Below, piece after piece: positions 1 to 8,843 of a stretch of DNA of 64,000 bases. Source of the stretch: Evansella cellulosilytica DSM 2522. Its GTDB lineage: Bacteria > Bacillota > Bacilli > Bacillales > Salisediminibacteriaceae. The stretch is from contig NC_014829.1 in assembly GCF_000177235.2 (NCBI RefSeq), forward strand, positions 310,001 through 374,000, in the 5' to 3' direction. The notes below the pieces were generated by a model, which made no database searches, was not told where the DNA came from, and saw nothing but the letters and a program-made list of their open reading frames with translations. A program made the position numbers and the translations under genes. How positions within the stretch are numbered: the stretch's first letter is position 1; each line of letters starts with the position of its first letter.

Positions 1-90
1 TAGAGATGTTTATAATTGAAAAAAATAATAGTATAGAAAACAGGTGATTTATATTGCCTGTTTTTATTATGGGATATTATTTAATTAAAA

Positions 91-260
91 GGCTCTGTTA
101 AACTTTGTTGTTGATTTTCGCTTTCCGCGGACAACGCCTCAGCCCCCTTCGGGGAAAAACACCCCTACGGTGTCTTCAGCAGTTGCTTTTCCCGCAGGAG
201 TCTCATATTCTCGGCTACAATCAACAGGGCTAAAAAACAACACTATACTTTAACATAGCC
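91..260. repeat. nested palindromic intergenic repeat (GTTGAT family)
   Basis: The first 390 bases hold no gene that I can support. This stretch is bounded by a 12-base inverted repeat (91-102 against 249-260, one mismatch), with an inner GTTGAT/ATCAAC pair at 110-115 and 220-225. The core carries the words CGCTTTCCGCGG and CCCGCAGGAGTCTC. Related words occur at 7562-7770, 9106-9239 and, as a half copy, near 54625-54690. It looks like a non-coding dispersed element. Confidence 0.6.
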
Positions 261-390
261 AATTAAAATAAATATTTTCTGTTCACAATAACAGTGGAAT
301 ATTGTACGATTACAATAGGTTGTTTTGTTATTTATGTTAGCTATTATTTTTCAGTTATAATAACAAATTAAAATAAAGGATTGGTGAATC

Positions 391-1335
391 GTGTATATTA
401 TTGGAATTGATATTGGTGGAACGAATATGAGGGTAGGACTATTTAAAGATGGAAATATGATAAAAAAAACAAGTGTATTCACACGTACAGAAGAAGGTGT
501 AGTGGCAATCATTACTAGGCTTAAGCAGCTGATAGTCAATGTGCTAGAGCAAGCTAATATTGAAATGGGACAAGTGAAAGGGATCGGTGTCGGTTGCCCA
601 GGACCACTTGACCCGTGGAAAGGTGAGATACAATCCCCACCTAACTTACCTGGTTGGGATCACATCCCATTAAAAAAGATACTAGAAGAAGAATATAGCT
701 TACCAGTGTTTTTACATAATGATGCAAATGCTGCAGCTTTAGGTGAGTATACATTCGCATATAACAGAAATGTTAACAATCTCGTATATATTACGGTAAG
801 TACAGGGGTTGGCGGGGGTGTCGTAGCCGACGGACGTTTATTATTAGGTGTAAATGGCAGTGCTGCAGAAATAGGGCATATGATCATTAATCCAAATGGG
901 AACTTGTGCTCATGTGGTAATAGAGGCTGCCTAGAAGCCCAAGCATCAGGTACTGGGATTGTTTCAAAAACGAAGGCTCTTCTACAAACAACTAAGGAAG
1001 CGTCTGTATTGAAGGGGAAATCTAAGCTTACTTCAAAAGATGTGTTTGTTGCAGCAGAAAATGGAGATGCACTCTGTAAAAGAATCATTGAAGAGGTGCA
1101 ATTTGATTTGGCATTAGGTTTAACAAATATTGTTCATGCATATAACCCAGAGATGGTCGTTTATGGTGGAGGGGTTATGCAGGCAGGTGAATCATTTATT
1201 AAACCAGTTATCGAAAAAGCGGAAAAAATGATTTTACCAGGTATGAAGGGAAGGCTCACATTTGCAGCTACCAAATTAGGTGGGGAGTTAGGTTTGTACG
1301 GTGCAGCGGCTTTAGTTGATTATTTTCAAGAATAA
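391..1335 (+). CDS. ROK family sugar kinase (glucokinase-like)
   Basis: Cytosolic ATP-dependent hexose kinase of the ROK family, 314 aa, the usual length. The N-terminal phosphate-binding motif GIDIGGTNMRVG is at residues 4-15. The ROK zinc motif CSCGNRGCLEA lies near residues 173-183, preceded by the catalytic-loop GHMIINPNG. A second glycine-rich ATP motif, VVYGGGV, is near residue 257. The start is GTG at 391, with AAAGGA a short distance upstream. Glucose is the likeliest substrate, because the family's glucokinases share this zinc motif, but ROK kinases also act on fructose, mannose or N-acetyl sugars. ROK repressors have an N-terminal HTH, which is absent here. It appears monocistronic; the next gene starts 121 bp downstream. 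Confidence 0.88.
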   Translation: MYIIGIDIGGTNMRVGLFKDGNMIKKTSVFTRTEEGVVAIITRLKQLIVNVLEQANIEMGQVKGIGVGCPGPLDPWKGEIQSPPNLPGWDHIPLKKILEEEYSLPVFLHNDANAAALGEYTFAYNRNVNNLVYITVSTGVGGGVVADGRLLLGVNGSAAEIGHMIINPNGNLCSCGNRGCLEAQASGTGIVSKTKALLQTTKEASVLKGKSKLTSKDVFVAAENGDALCKRIIEEVQFDLALGLTNIVHAYNPEMVVYGGGVMQAGESFIKPVIEKAEKMILPGMKGRLTFAATKLGGELGLYGAAALVDYFQE

Positions 1336-1456
1336 CTTTCATTTCTAATATGGATTAAAATAAGTTTTTCCTATCAAAATAGTAGGAAATAGTTCACTTT
1401 TCCGAGCATACCATCTATAATATAACTAATCAATGATAGAGAATGGAGGGGAACGC

Positions 1457-1789
1457 ATGAAACGATATATGATGATAGGTGCAGCGGTTATTATATTGGC
1501 CTTCTTTAGCTGGTTTTCGTTCGGTCAAGGACTACCACATGAGCACCGAGTTGCTGCAGACCATGCCATTGATTTTATCGCAAGTGAACATGCGCTCTCA
1601 AAAGAAGCAATAAAGTTAGATGGGATTAGATATTGGGAAGAGGAAGACCGATTTTCATTAAATATACTCGATGAATCAGAAGATAAAATGTATCAAATAG
1701 CCTTAAGAGTTGCAGAGGATGACGAATTAGCCTTTATACTTGATGTAACAGGACAATTTGATGATTTCGGTTTAGCGTATTGTCATTGA
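1457..1789 (+). CDS. small single-pass membrane or secreted protein, unknown function
   Basis: A 110-aa protein that I do not recognise. ATG 1457 is chosen over the upstream in-frame codons because GGAGGGGAA sits directly before it. Residues 4-22 form one hydrophobic segment (MMIGAAVIILAFFSWF) that may be a signal anchor. The rest is acidic and soluble-looking: a HEHRVAADHAIDF stretch, then a beta-rich region with YWEEEDRFSL. A rho-independent terminator follows 22 bp after the stop, so it is probably transcribed alone. The layout resembles small extracytoplasmic PepSY/YpmB-like proteins, but no family motif is clear. Confidence 0.65.
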   Translation: MKRYMMIGAAVIILAFFSWFSFGQGLPHEHRVAADHAIDFIASEHALSKEAIKLDGIRYWEEEDRFSLNILDESEDKMYQIALRVAEDDELAFILDVTGQFDDFGLAYCH

Positions 1790-1810
1790 TCAACAACAAT
1801 ATATATTTCA

Positions 1811-1843
1811 ATCCGTGATGTTGTTAGGCATCACGGATTTTTC
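1811..1843 (+). terminator. rho-independent terminator
   Basis: A perfect 10-bp stem (ATCCGTGATG at 1811-1820, complement at 1829-1838) with an 8-base loop, followed by TTTTTCTG. It lies just after the 110-aa membrane protein gene. Confidence 0.85.
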
Positions 1844-1950
1844 TGTTTAGTAAAATGTCTTTTTGTCGCAGTTGCCAATGGGTAGCAACGAGAAGTATAG
1901 AGGAATGTGGATGAAGTATCTTCACCATATCTGTTCCCGAAGCTAATAAG

Positions 1951-1990
1951 GGCGGTTCAAAATCAACCTTTTGAGTCGCCTTCTTTTTAT
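1951..1990 (+). terminator. hairpin with U-tract, TCAAAAGG family
   Basis: A 12-base imperfect stem (1951-1962 with 1969-1980) carrying TCAAAA/TTTTGAG arms, followed by TTCTTTTTATTTT. It belongs to the window's recurrent 'GACTCAAAAGG' hairpins. The rest of 1844-2118 shows no gene. It contains a GTAAC-N9-GTTAC inverted pair (2021-2039) that could be part of the MarR operator, though this is weak. Confidence 0.6.
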
Positions 1991-2118
1991 TTTGTTTTAC
2001 TTAGTTTTACGAAAAGTTAGGTAACGAAATTTATGTTACGGTATTCGAAATAAATTATTGAGTAATATCGAAGGCTGATATATAATTAGGTTTATGAATT
2101 AATTAGGAGGCTAAGTAA

Positions 2119-2571
2119 ATGTCGCGGCGAGAAATGGATCAAATGTTTGGATATCATATAGGAGTTTTATCCCATCTCATACAAAATCAATATAATAAAA
2201 ACCTATCTCAATTTGACTTAACCATTTCTCAAGCGAAAGTATTGTATTTACTTTCTCACGATGGTGACAAGCTCCAATCAGAGCTACAGAAAAGACTTTT
2301 TATTCAAGCTTCAACAATGAATGGCATTATAGATTCGATGTTAAAGAGAGCTTTAATTGAGAAAAGAGATAGTCAAGAAGATAGGCGTTCAAAAGTAATA
2401 TCATTAACGGAAAAAGGGATCTCAATAGAGCGAGAATTATGGGTGAATCTAGACCATATGGAGCGTGAGTTATTAGCTGGTTTTTCTATCGAAGAACAAC
2501 AACTCTTAATGATGTGGTTAAAAAGGATGAAGGAAAACATGCAGGAAGTGGATCGGGACAAAACAACGTAG
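2119..2571 (+). CDS. MarR family transcriptional regulator
   Basis: Winged-helix DNA-binding regulator, 150 aa, typical for MarR proteins, which act as dimeric repressors in the cytosol. The recognition region LQSELQKRLFIQASTM at about residues 54-69 is followed by the wing RDSQEDRRSKVISLTEKG (residues 81-98), whose D-x-R-x4-V-x-LT pattern is the MarR signature. The start ATG is preceded by AGGAGG with good spacing. The stop is 15 bp before a MATE efflux gene on the same strand, so the pair is almost certainly one operon. By analogy with other marR-efflux pairs it probably represses its own operon and is relieved by a drug-like ligand; that is inference. Confidence 0.92.
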   Translation: MSRREMDQMFGYHIGVLSHLIQNQYNKNLSQFDLTISQAKVLYLLSHDGDKLQSELQKRLFIQASTMNGIIDSMLKRALIEKRDSQEDRRSKVISLTEKGISIERELWVNLDHMERELLAGFSIEEQQLLMMWLKRMKENMQEVDRDKTT

Positions 2572-2586
2572 AAAGAAGGACTATAT

Positions 2587-3987
2587 ATGGATCAGAAACA
2601 ACAAAGTGAAAGGTTAGGTACGGAGCCGATATCGAAGCTATTACGAAGATTATCCATTCCAGCAATGATTGGGATGTTTGTAATGGCTTTATATAACGTT
2701 GTCGACACAATATTTATATCTTATTTTGTCGGTATTACAGGAGTCGCAGCAGTAACCATTGCTTTTCCTTTAATGATGATTATGATGGCTATTGCAGCTG
2801 CGTTAGGTGTCGGTGGTGCATCAGTCATCTCTCGCCGTTTAGGGGAAAGGCGAGAAGAGGATGCAAACAAGGTGTTTGGTAATATCCTCTTATTGGTTAT
2901 TGTTGTAAGTATCTTCGGAATGATAGGTGCTTTTACATTTTTAGATCAACTACTTTACCTTTTTGGGGCTACAGATAACATTATTGGTCCTGCAAGAGAT
3001 TATATGCTACCGATCATGTTAGGAACATTTTTCTTTTCATTTGGTTTTACAACAAATGCAATTATTCGTTCAGAAGGGAATGCGCGCTTTGCAATGATGA
3101 TGATGATCATCCCTTCTATCTTAAATATTTTACTAGACCCTATTTTTATCGTTGTTTTAGATATGGGAGTTCAAGGAGCCGCTATAGCAACAGTTATTTC
3201 ACAAGCCTTTGTTACTATTTATGTACTCCGTTATTTTATTTCAGGGAAAAGTACATTAACAATTTCAATTGCCAATATGAAGCCACATTTTGCACTTATA
3301 AAAGAAGTGATTACAGTAGGTCTTCCAGCCTTTTTTAGACAAGTAGCAGGAAGTGTAATGATGATCGCTATTAATGCAATGCTTATCCAGTTTGGAAGTG
3401 AATTTCATGTAGGTGTATTTGGGATAGTGCAAAGAGTATTGATGTTTACACTAATGCCGATGATGGGTATTTTACAAGGTATGCAGCCGATGATTGGATA
3501 TAATTACGGAGCAAAAAATATAACGCGACTACAAGATACGATATGGCTCGGTTTAAAAGTTGTAACAGTTTATTCTGCTATTGTATTTGTTGTTGTCATG
3601 ACTATTCCTGAGCTGTTTATGCGAATTTTTACATCTGATCAAGAGGTAATTCAATCAGGAGCAGAAGGTATGCGTATTATGTTTGCAGCGGCAATATTAA
3701 TTGGAGCACAAGTAGTCAGTGGTGGACTATACCAAGCTTTAGGAAAAGCGAAGCCAGCCCTAATCCTATCAATGGCACGTCAAGTATTATTCCTTATACC
3801 ACTAGTACTTATTTTGCCACATTTCTTTGGAGTAAAAGGTGTCTGGATCGCTTTCCCTATCGCTGATATTTTATCATTTGCTTTATCAGCTGCTTTTCTA
3901 TATCGTGATCGGAAACTATTTTTCATTAAATCCAAGGACAATAGTGATCATGATACGTTAGGAACAGAGCGGGTTGTTTCATCATAA
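2587..3987 (+). CDS. MATE family multidrug efflux transporter
   Basis: Integral membrane cation/drug antiporter, 466 aa, with about 12 hydrophobic segments in two homologous halves. MATE features are visible: an N-terminal EPISKLLRRLSIPAM segment, the conserved NVVDTIFISYFVG in helix 1 to 2, and EGNARFAMM with the helix 5 region, mirrored in the second half by LQGMQPMIGYNYGA. The second gene of a MarR-MATE operon (15-bp gap, RBS GAAGGA). MATE proteins export cationic drugs and dyes using Na+ or H+ gradients, but the substrate cannot be read from sequence. No frameshift or truncation. Confidence 0.93.
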   Translation: MDQKQQSERLGTEPISKLLRRLSIPAMIGMFVMALYNVVDTIFISYFVGITGVAAVTIAFPLMMIMMAIAAALGVGGASVISRRLGERREEDANKVFGNILLLVIVVSIFGMIGAFTFLDQLLYLFGATDNIIGPARDYMLPIMLGTFFFSFGFTTNAIIRSEGNARFAMMMMIIPSILNILLDPIFIVVLDMGVQGAAIATVISQAFVTIYVLRYFISGKSTLTISIANMKPHFALIKEVITVGLPAFFRQVAGSVMMIAINAMLIQFGSEFHVGVFGIVQRVLMFTLMPMMGILQGMQPMIGYNYGAKNITRLQDTIWLGLKVVTVYSAIVFVVVMTIPELFMRIFTSDQEVIQSGAEGMRIMFAAAILIGAQVVSGGLYQALGKAKPALILSMARQVLFLIPLVLILPHFFGVKGVWIAFPIADILSFALSAAFLYRDRKLFFIKSKDNSDHDTLGTERVVSS

Positions 3988-3992
3988 GGGTA

Positions 3993-4139
3993 TTAATCTA
4001 GCATGCTATTTCCATTGACTCTGCCATTATAGCTATCTAAAGCTTTGAAAAAGCTAAGACCTGACCCAATTAAGAAGAAAATAGATCCAATTAGGAGTAG
4101 TCCACTTGTCATTAGTGAAAAGCTTTCTTTTTTCATCAT
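3993..4139 (-). CDS. 48-aa single-pass membrane peptide
   Basis: A short frame converging on the MATE gene. It starts at ATG (4139-4137), followed at once by a second ATG, with GGGAGTGAG upstream on the minus strand. The product begins MMKKESFSLMTSGLLL, continues through one transmembrane segment at about residues 11-31, and ends in a short polar tail. The clean RBS, the Lys-rich start, the single hydrophobic helix and the stop just past the MATE stop codon support a real gene. I do not recognise a family. Similar small hydrophobic peptides are common in Bacillus and often unannotated. Confidence 0.5.
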   Translation of the reverse strand: MMKKESFSLMTSGLLLIGSIFFLIGSGLSFFKALDSYNGRVNGNSMLD

Positions 4140-4246
4140 TCTCACTCCCGTTTTCGGTGTGATTTGGGACTTAGCATTACTATTAATTTATGAATATTGA
4201 GATGATAATGTGATAAAGTGTGTTAAAAGTGGAAAAGGTACTATTC

Positions 4247-4292
4247 AGAGGTTGATTCAAAAGGTTACATTTCACCTTTTGAGTCAACCTCT
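4247..4292. terminator. bidirectional hairpin, GACTCAAAAGG family
   Basis: Near-perfect 19-base arms (4247-4265 and 4274-4292) carrying AGAGGTTGATTCAAAAGGT and its complement. The same hairpin sequence recurs at 26244-26289, 30236-30281, 39076-39117 and 62424-62459. Confidence 0.6.
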
Positions 4293-4345
4293 ATGCTTGC
4301 TTGTTCAATTGAGTGAGTACTTATGAAGGAAACGCCGTTTGACTA

Positions 4346-4740
4346 TGGAGAATAAAGGGATTTAGGTTTAAAACTCTATGGGAGCAAGAGGTATTATCTG
4401 AGAGTCGAATAAAGTTAGATTAAAAACCCGTCAGAGCGAGAAACATGACCTGAGTGTCCATTAAACAGGATTAAAAATCCGGTTAGAGCGCGAGTCATTG
4501 TCTGAGTGTCCATTAAACAGGATTTAAAATCCGGTTAGAGCGAGGGTCATTGTCTGAGTGTCCATTAAACAGGATTAAAATCCCGTTAGAACAAGAATCA
4601 TAGTCTGAAAGTCCAATAAACAAGGTATAAAATCCCATCAGAGCGAGAAACATGACCTGAGTGTCCATTAAACAAGATTTAAAATCCCGTTAGAGTAAAA
4701 CACAGTAACTGACAGGAGAATAAAGCAAGATTACCATTTT
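4346..4740. repeat. 52-bp tandem repeat array 1 (about 7 units)
   Basis: Direct repeats whose CTGAG marker begins at 4398, 4450, 4502, 4554, 4605, 4657 and 4709, a period of 52 bp (once 51). Each unit reads roughly GTGTCCATTAAACAGGATT, then AAAATCCCGTTAGAGCGAG and a variable CATTGT part. Units are contiguous with no unique spacers, so this is not CRISPR. A second array with the same consensus lies at 28981-29330. No gene is seen at 4300-4990. Confidence 0.9.
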
Positions 4741-4867
4741 CCAAAAAATAACTAAAAGAAAACTCACTAGTACTTTAAGAGAAACAACTAAATTCCATCG
4801 CTTGAAAGAAAAGAAACTTTCCTTTCCTAATAGCTATAAAAAAGTTCTAGCATGGTTCCATTCGATC

Positions 4868-4983
4868 TCGCCCACTATAAGATAGCCAATTATAGTAGCC
4901 TTTAAGGGATTGCGGCGGCTTCGCACATTGCTTAGGGCCACTGAAAAAGTGAAAGAACACTACTTTTTCAATGGCCTCAAAAA
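4868..4983. repeat. dispersed intergenic repeat remnants
   Basis: An ACTATAAG...TTATAGT inverted pair is followed by GGGATTGCGGCGGCTTCG and CACATTGCTTAGGG, then a CCACTGAAAAAGT hairpin (4940-4977). The same composite words recur at 11371-11430, 18807-19041, 30170-30238 and 45700-45866. Confidence 0.6.
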
Positions 4984-5011
4984 ATGCCACCTATTTGAGT
5001 AAACCTCATTC

Positions 5012-5434
5012 TTATTTGACCATTAATACTGGAGCTTTTGCATATTTCATTACTTTGTGACTTACACTGCCTATAATCATTGTTTGTACAGTGCTTAACC
5101 CACGACTGCCAAGGACAACACAATCGTAGTTGCCTTCGTTAGCATGCTTAATAATAGATTCTGCTGGCGTGCCTGCATGTAGGATTGTTATCTTTGTACT
5201 AATTCCAGCGTCGTTAATCAATTCTTCAAATGAATGTAGCATTTGTTGTCTGTTCTTTGAAGCAGCTTCTGAATCACCATATTTTAAAATATCCGATTTT
5301 GACTTAGAGCCATCGACGACATAGAGGATCTCGATCGTTGCATGATCAGTTAGTTTTCCAAGTTCGATCGCTTTTTCAGCGGCTCTTCGTGAATGGTCAG
5401 ACCCATCAATTGCTAGCAATAAGTGAGAAAACAT
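5012..5434 (-). CDS. UspA-family universal stress protein
   Basis: A small cytosolic nucleotide-binding protein, 140 aa, a single Usp domain. It begins MFSHLLLAIDGSDHS, with the conserved Asp of the alpha/beta fold. It ends with the ATP-binding signature G-x2-G-x9-G-S (GSRGL...IIGSVS) at about residues 109-125 and the terminal beta-strand APVLMVK. ATG 5434 is preceded on the minus strand by GAGAGGAG. It lies 137 bp downstream of a sulP gene in the same orientation, but a strong palindrome between them suggests separate or attenuated transcription. Such proteins often accompany SulP or other transporters; a direct partner role is inference. Confidence 0.93.
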   Translation of the reverse strand: MFSHLLLAIDGSDHSRRAAEKAIELGKLTDHATIEILYVVDGSKSKSDILKYGDSEAASKNRQQMLHSFEELINDAGISTKITILHAGTPAESIIKHANEGNYDCVVLGSRGLSTVQTMIIGSVSHKVMKYAKAPVLMVK

Positions 5435-5463
5435 GATTTTTCGCTCCTCTCTTTTATTAAAGA

Positions 5464-5561
5464 AAGGGTTAGTCTCAATAATTCTAGAATTTTTGCCACT
5501 GAAAAAGGCGGTATGGACTTTTTCAGTGGCCTCTCTAGTAATTCTTAGGAGACTAACCCTT
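5464..5561. terminator. nested palindrome between sulP and uspA
   Basis: Outer 13-base arms AAGGGTTAGTCTC (5464-5476) and complement (5549-5561) enclose a GCCACTGAAAAAG/CTTTTTCAGTGGC hairpin (5494-5530). It probably acts as the sulP terminator on the minus strand, and its inner hairpin is one of the window's dispersed repeats. Confidence 0.65.
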
Positions 5562-5571
5562 ATACAAATCG

Positions 5572-7035
5572 TTAATGCTCTGATGCTTTACTTAAACCAC
5601 CAATTTTTTTCAATAAAACAGAGCTTTCTTCGTTTAATCCTTTAATTTCTACCTTAATCGATTTTTGCTCAAATTTACCTTCGATTTTATCGATGGCTCC
5701 TACTGCGGAATCATCCCAAAGATGTGCTTTTGAGACATCTATAATTACCTTCTCTATATCTTCATTATAATTTACTTTGTCCAAAAAGTCTGTAACAGAA
5801 GCAAAGAATAATTGACCTTCAACATAATACGTTCTTTCTAATTTATCGTTAGATAAGACACTTTTTATTTTTACTTTAGAAATTTTCCAAGCAAAGAATA
5901 TCGCACTCAATACAACACCAGCTAACACACCTTGTGCTAAATCGTGCGTATAAACGACAGTTCCGACAGTCACAATCATGACAGCAGCATCTGTACGTGG
6001 AATTTTATGAATGTTCGTTAACGATCTCCAATCAAAAGTTCCAATTGACACCATGATCATGACACCAGCGAGAGCCGCCATTGGAATTTGGACAACAATA
6101 TTTCCTAATACAATGATAAGGAACATGAGAAATGCCCCTGCAACTAAAGCAGAAAGTCTTCCACGACCTCCAGACTTTACATTGATGACGGATTGGCCAA
6201 TCATCGCACAACCAGCCATCCCACCAAAACAACCAGTAATAACGTTGGCGATACCTTGTCCACGGCTTTCTTTGTTTTTGTTACTTTCTGTATCTGTCAT
6301 ATCATCGACAATAGATGCTGTTAATAGGGACTCGAGTAACCCAACAATAGCAAGAGCTAAAGAGTATGGGAAAATAATCATTAATGTTTCAAAGGTTAAT
6401 GGAATATTAGGTAATGCAAACACAGGTAACGTTTGTGTTAATTCACCCATATCTCCAACTGTTCGAACGCCAATGTTCATTATTAAAGCAATCGCAGTTA
6501 CGACGATGATAGCAACTAAAGTAGAAGGAACAGCCTTTGTAAATCTAGGTAAAATATAAATGATTGCTAAAGTTAAGGCGACAAGGGCATACATCACCCA
6601 CGTTTCATCGACAAAATGCTGTAGTTGAGCTGTGAAAATTAAGATTGCTAATGCATTGACAAAGCCAACCATTACGGAACGTGGAATAAACTTCATAAAA
6701 GTAGCTAATTTGAACACACCAAATAAAATTTGCAATATACCACATAAAATGGTTGCAGCAAGCAAGTATTCTAATCCGTGATCAGCAACAAGCGTGATCA
6801 TGAGTAATGCCATAGCACCTGTGGCAGCAGAAATCATACCAGGGCGTCCTCCAACAAATGCGATGACAACCGCAATACAGAAGGAAGCATATAACCCTAC
6901 CATAGGATCTACTCCTGCAATAATAGAAAAGGCAATAGCTTCAGGAATAAGCGCCAGGGCGACAACAATTCCCGCTAATACATCTCCTCTAACATTTCCT
7001 AACCATTCTTTTTTCAGTTTTTGTGTAAAATTCAC
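5572..7035 (-). CDS. SulP family anion permease with STAS domain
   Basis: Integral membrane anion transporter (SulP/SLC26), 487 aa, with 10-12 hydrophobic segments and a C-terminal cytosolic STAS domain from about residue 390 ([15 protein letters not shown], then [19 protein letters not shown]). The N-terminal GVVAG-type core reads [19 protein letters not shown], the family hallmark. I place the start at GTG 7035 because AGAGGTG lies just upstream; a longer in-frame extension to TTG 7104 lacks a ribosome site. Substrates in the family include sulfate, bicarbonate and dicarboxylates, and none can be chosen from sequence. A Ser in the STAS loop ([10 protein letters not shown]) is where anti-sigma antagonists carry their phosphosite. 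Confidence 0.9.
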   Translation of the reverse strand: MNFTQKLKKEWLGNVRGDVLAGIVVALALIPEAIAFSIIAGVDPMVGLYASFCIAVVIAFVGGRPGMISAATGAMALLMITLVADHGLEYLLAATILCGILQILFGVFKLATFMKFIPRSVMVGFVNALAILIFTAQLQHFVDETWVMYALVALTLAIIYILPRFTKAVPSTLVAIIVVTAIALIMNIGVRTVGDMGELTQTLPVFALPNIPLTFETLMIIFPYSLALAIVGLLESLLTASIVDDMTDTESNKNKESRGQGIANVITGCFGGMAGCAMIGQSVINVKSGGRGRLSALVAGAFLMFLIIVLGNIVVQIPMAALAGVMIMVSIGTFDWRSLTNIHKIPRTDAAVMIVTVGTVVYTHDLAQGVLAGVVLSAIFFAWKISKVKIKSVLSNDKLERTYYVEGQLFFASVTDFLDKVNYNEDIEKVIIDVSKAHLWDDSAVGAIDKIEGKFEQKSIKVEIKGLNEESSVLLKKIGGLSKASEH

Positions 7036-7494
7036 TGTTGCACCTCTTTCAGTTTTTTGTTTAAACGATGTTAAACTATCGTGTTGGGATCCGTTGTTTA
7101 CCAAGGGGAGTAATTTAGTCTACTCATATCTTCGGGGTCTTCAGCCATTGCTTCCCACAAGAAAAGTAATCAACGTTCTTATTACAACATGGATATTTAA
7201 CAAAGCCTTTTTATTAATGAAATGAATTTCTCCGTAAGAAATTCGACCGGCAAGAACAAATGGATTTTAACAAATATTGAATAAAAAAGAAAACCGAATG
7301 TAAGCGTATGACAATTGGTGAATACGCTTGATTACGACGATTTACACTTGATTACTTGCTATTCACAAAAACTTCAAAATGATAAAAAAGATCTTTTCCA
7401 AAAATGGGAATAAGTATTTTATTCTTTGTTATTTAAACAAACGATTATTTAAAAATAATGAAACGAATACGTCGAGAAACAAGGACTTTCATCG

Positions 7495-7871
7495 AGGCCA
7501 CTGAAAAAGTACTTAAATTTAAAGGGCAGCCTAATTAATATAAGGTTGTTTGAATATAGAAGTTGATGAGACCTGTGCAAACTCGCTTTCCGTGGGCGGC
7601 TGGTGAGCCTCCTTGACCTGCGGTCTGCGGGGTCTCACCCCTGCCTTTGATCCCACAGGAACGAGCGTTACTTCGTCGCCTTATGCTTCGAGTTGTCTCG
7701 ACGGATACGCTCCAAAGCATATGCTCGTAGAGGAAGAGACAGTTACCTCGCTTGCTCCGGTCTCATCAACTTTCCCTATAATGAGGGATATTGAATATTA
7801 ATGCAACGAAACAGCAAGTTTTTCACTTTTTCAGTGTCCTCAAAGAAAGAACACCACTTTTTCAGTGGCCT
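7495..7871. repeat. 377-bp nested palindromic element
   Basis: The gap 7036-7958 contains no gene that I can support. This element is bounded by 16-base perfect inverted arms AGGCCACTGAAAAAGT (7495-7510) and complement (7856-7871). An inner 12-base pair GTTGATGAGACC (7562-7573) pairs with 7759-7770. Further internal mini-palindromes lie around 7580-7740. The short open frames inside are products of the palindrome, with no RBS. Confidence 0.65.
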
Positions 7872-7958
7872 TTCATCGGTTTACTAGTCACTCTCCTATG
7901 CAAAAAAAAGAACCGTGCATATGGTGTAGTATCGCGTGAAATGTGAGGAGGGGATTTT

Positions 7959-8246
7959 GTGAAAGGGCAACAAGATTTAATCAATATATTCGTAGATAAA
8001 GTTTTGGAAAAGCACAACGTAAAACCAGAGACAGCTGAATTAAAAGATGATGAAAAGAAAAGAGTGAGAGATATCATCGAAAATATTCAAGAGGATGTAA
8101 GTCGTTTTCTAGAAAATTATGAAAAGCAAACGACAGAACATGATGTTCAGGAAGAGCAAACAGCAGAGGCTTCTGAGCAGGGAGATGCTACGATCCAAAA
8201 ACCTACAACAAAGCCAAAAATCTTTTATAATAAAGACGAAAATTAA
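7959..8246 (+). CDS. CotW-like spore coat protein
   Basis: 95 aa, starting at GTG 7959 behind GAGGAGGGG. The N-terminal half (LINIFVDKVLEKHNV, then DDEKKRVRDIIENIQEDV) follows the layout of B. subtilis CotW as I recall it: an FxxK-H-V segment, an acidic DEEK turn and a long amphipathic helix. A polar tail rich in Gln, Glu and Lys ends it. It lies 88 bp upstream of a clear CotX homologue, as cotW does in the cotVWX cluster, which supports a role in the outer insoluble coat or crust. A CATATGGTG element about 35 bases before the start resembles a sporulation sigma -10. The function rests mainly on context. Confidence 0.7.
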   Translation: MKGQQDLINIFVDKVLEKHNVKPETAELKDDEKKRVRDIIENIQEDVSRFLENYEKQTTEHDVQEEQTAEASEQGDATIQKPTTKPKIFYNKDEN

Positions 8247-8334
8247 ATTGTATGCTCACCCTGATTACTTCGTCCAATCTAAATGACTAACTCCACATAC
8301 AGTGTTACTGAAAACACAAAAAGGAGGAATTAAA

Positions 8335-8796
8335 GTGAATCAGGAAGTATATCGCTCAACAGACTCAAAAGATAAAAAGTGGAATGCTTTAGATCCAATC
8401 AGTAAGCACCCGCTTTGTGATACGCAAGATGAAACGCAAGATGCAGCGAACAAAAATAAAACATTACAGCTCAATGAAGAATATATTTTAATTAAAGATT
8501 CATGTGATGTAACAGTGAACTCAACTGATACGAAAGCAGCGGTTAACCTTCAGATTGGTCTACAAGCTGCAATTGCAGTTTTAATTAGCATCTCAGTAGC
8601 AAGCTCAGAGACTGCTGAAAAGTTAACACAAGAGCTATTACAATCATCTAAAGTGAAGCAAATTTCTCGCCAGCAAACAATCGTAGAAAACTCAAGAAAT
8701 GTTGATGTTTCAACTACAGATACGCAAGCAGCAGTTAACATTCAAATTTTACTACAACTATTATTAGCATTAGCTGTGAAGTTAGATATCCTTTAA
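8335..8796 (+). CDS. cotX: spore coat protein X family (CotX)
   Basis: 153 aa from GTG 8335, chosen because AAGGAGG is 8 bases upstream; an upstream in-frame ATG has no RBS. It contains two copies of the Coat_X repeat: ILIKDSCDVTVNSTDTKAA...QAAIAVLISISVASS and IVENSRNVDVSTTDTQAA...LLLALAVKLDIL, about residues 55-105 and 113-153. The N-terminal WNALDPISKHPLCD motif also fits CotX. In B. subtilis CotX belongs to the insoluble outermost coat (crust). Transcription would be in the late mother cell, under sigma-K and GerE in the model species; a CATACAGTG element at 8295 is compatible. A strong terminator follows. Confidence 0.92.
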   Translation: MNQEVYRSTDSKDKKWNALDPISKHPLCDTQDETQDAANKNKTLQLNEEYILIKDSCDVTVNSTDTKAAVNLQIGLQAAIAVLISISVASSETAEKLTQELLQSSKVKQISRQQTIVENSRNVDVSTTDTQAAVNIQILLQLLLALAVKLDIL

Positions 8797-8815
8797 TTAA
8801 GTTGGAAGTAATAAG

Positions 8816-8843
8816 CCTGCACCTTATATGGTGCGGGTTTTTA
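8816..8843 (+). terminator. rho-independent terminator after cotX
   Basis: An 8-bp stem CCTGCACC (8816-8823) with GGTGCGGG (8830-8837, one G-U pair), followed by TTTTTAC. Confidence 0.8.

Noticed and set aside
6011-6559. 182-codon plus-strand frame inside sulP
   Set aside because: Antisense shadow of a strongly supported membrane transporter; no RBS and no recognisable domain.
7535-7801. Two 60-codon frames at 7535-7801
   Set aside because: They lie in a palindromic repeat on both strands, with no ribosome site; the frames are a result of the symmetric sequence.
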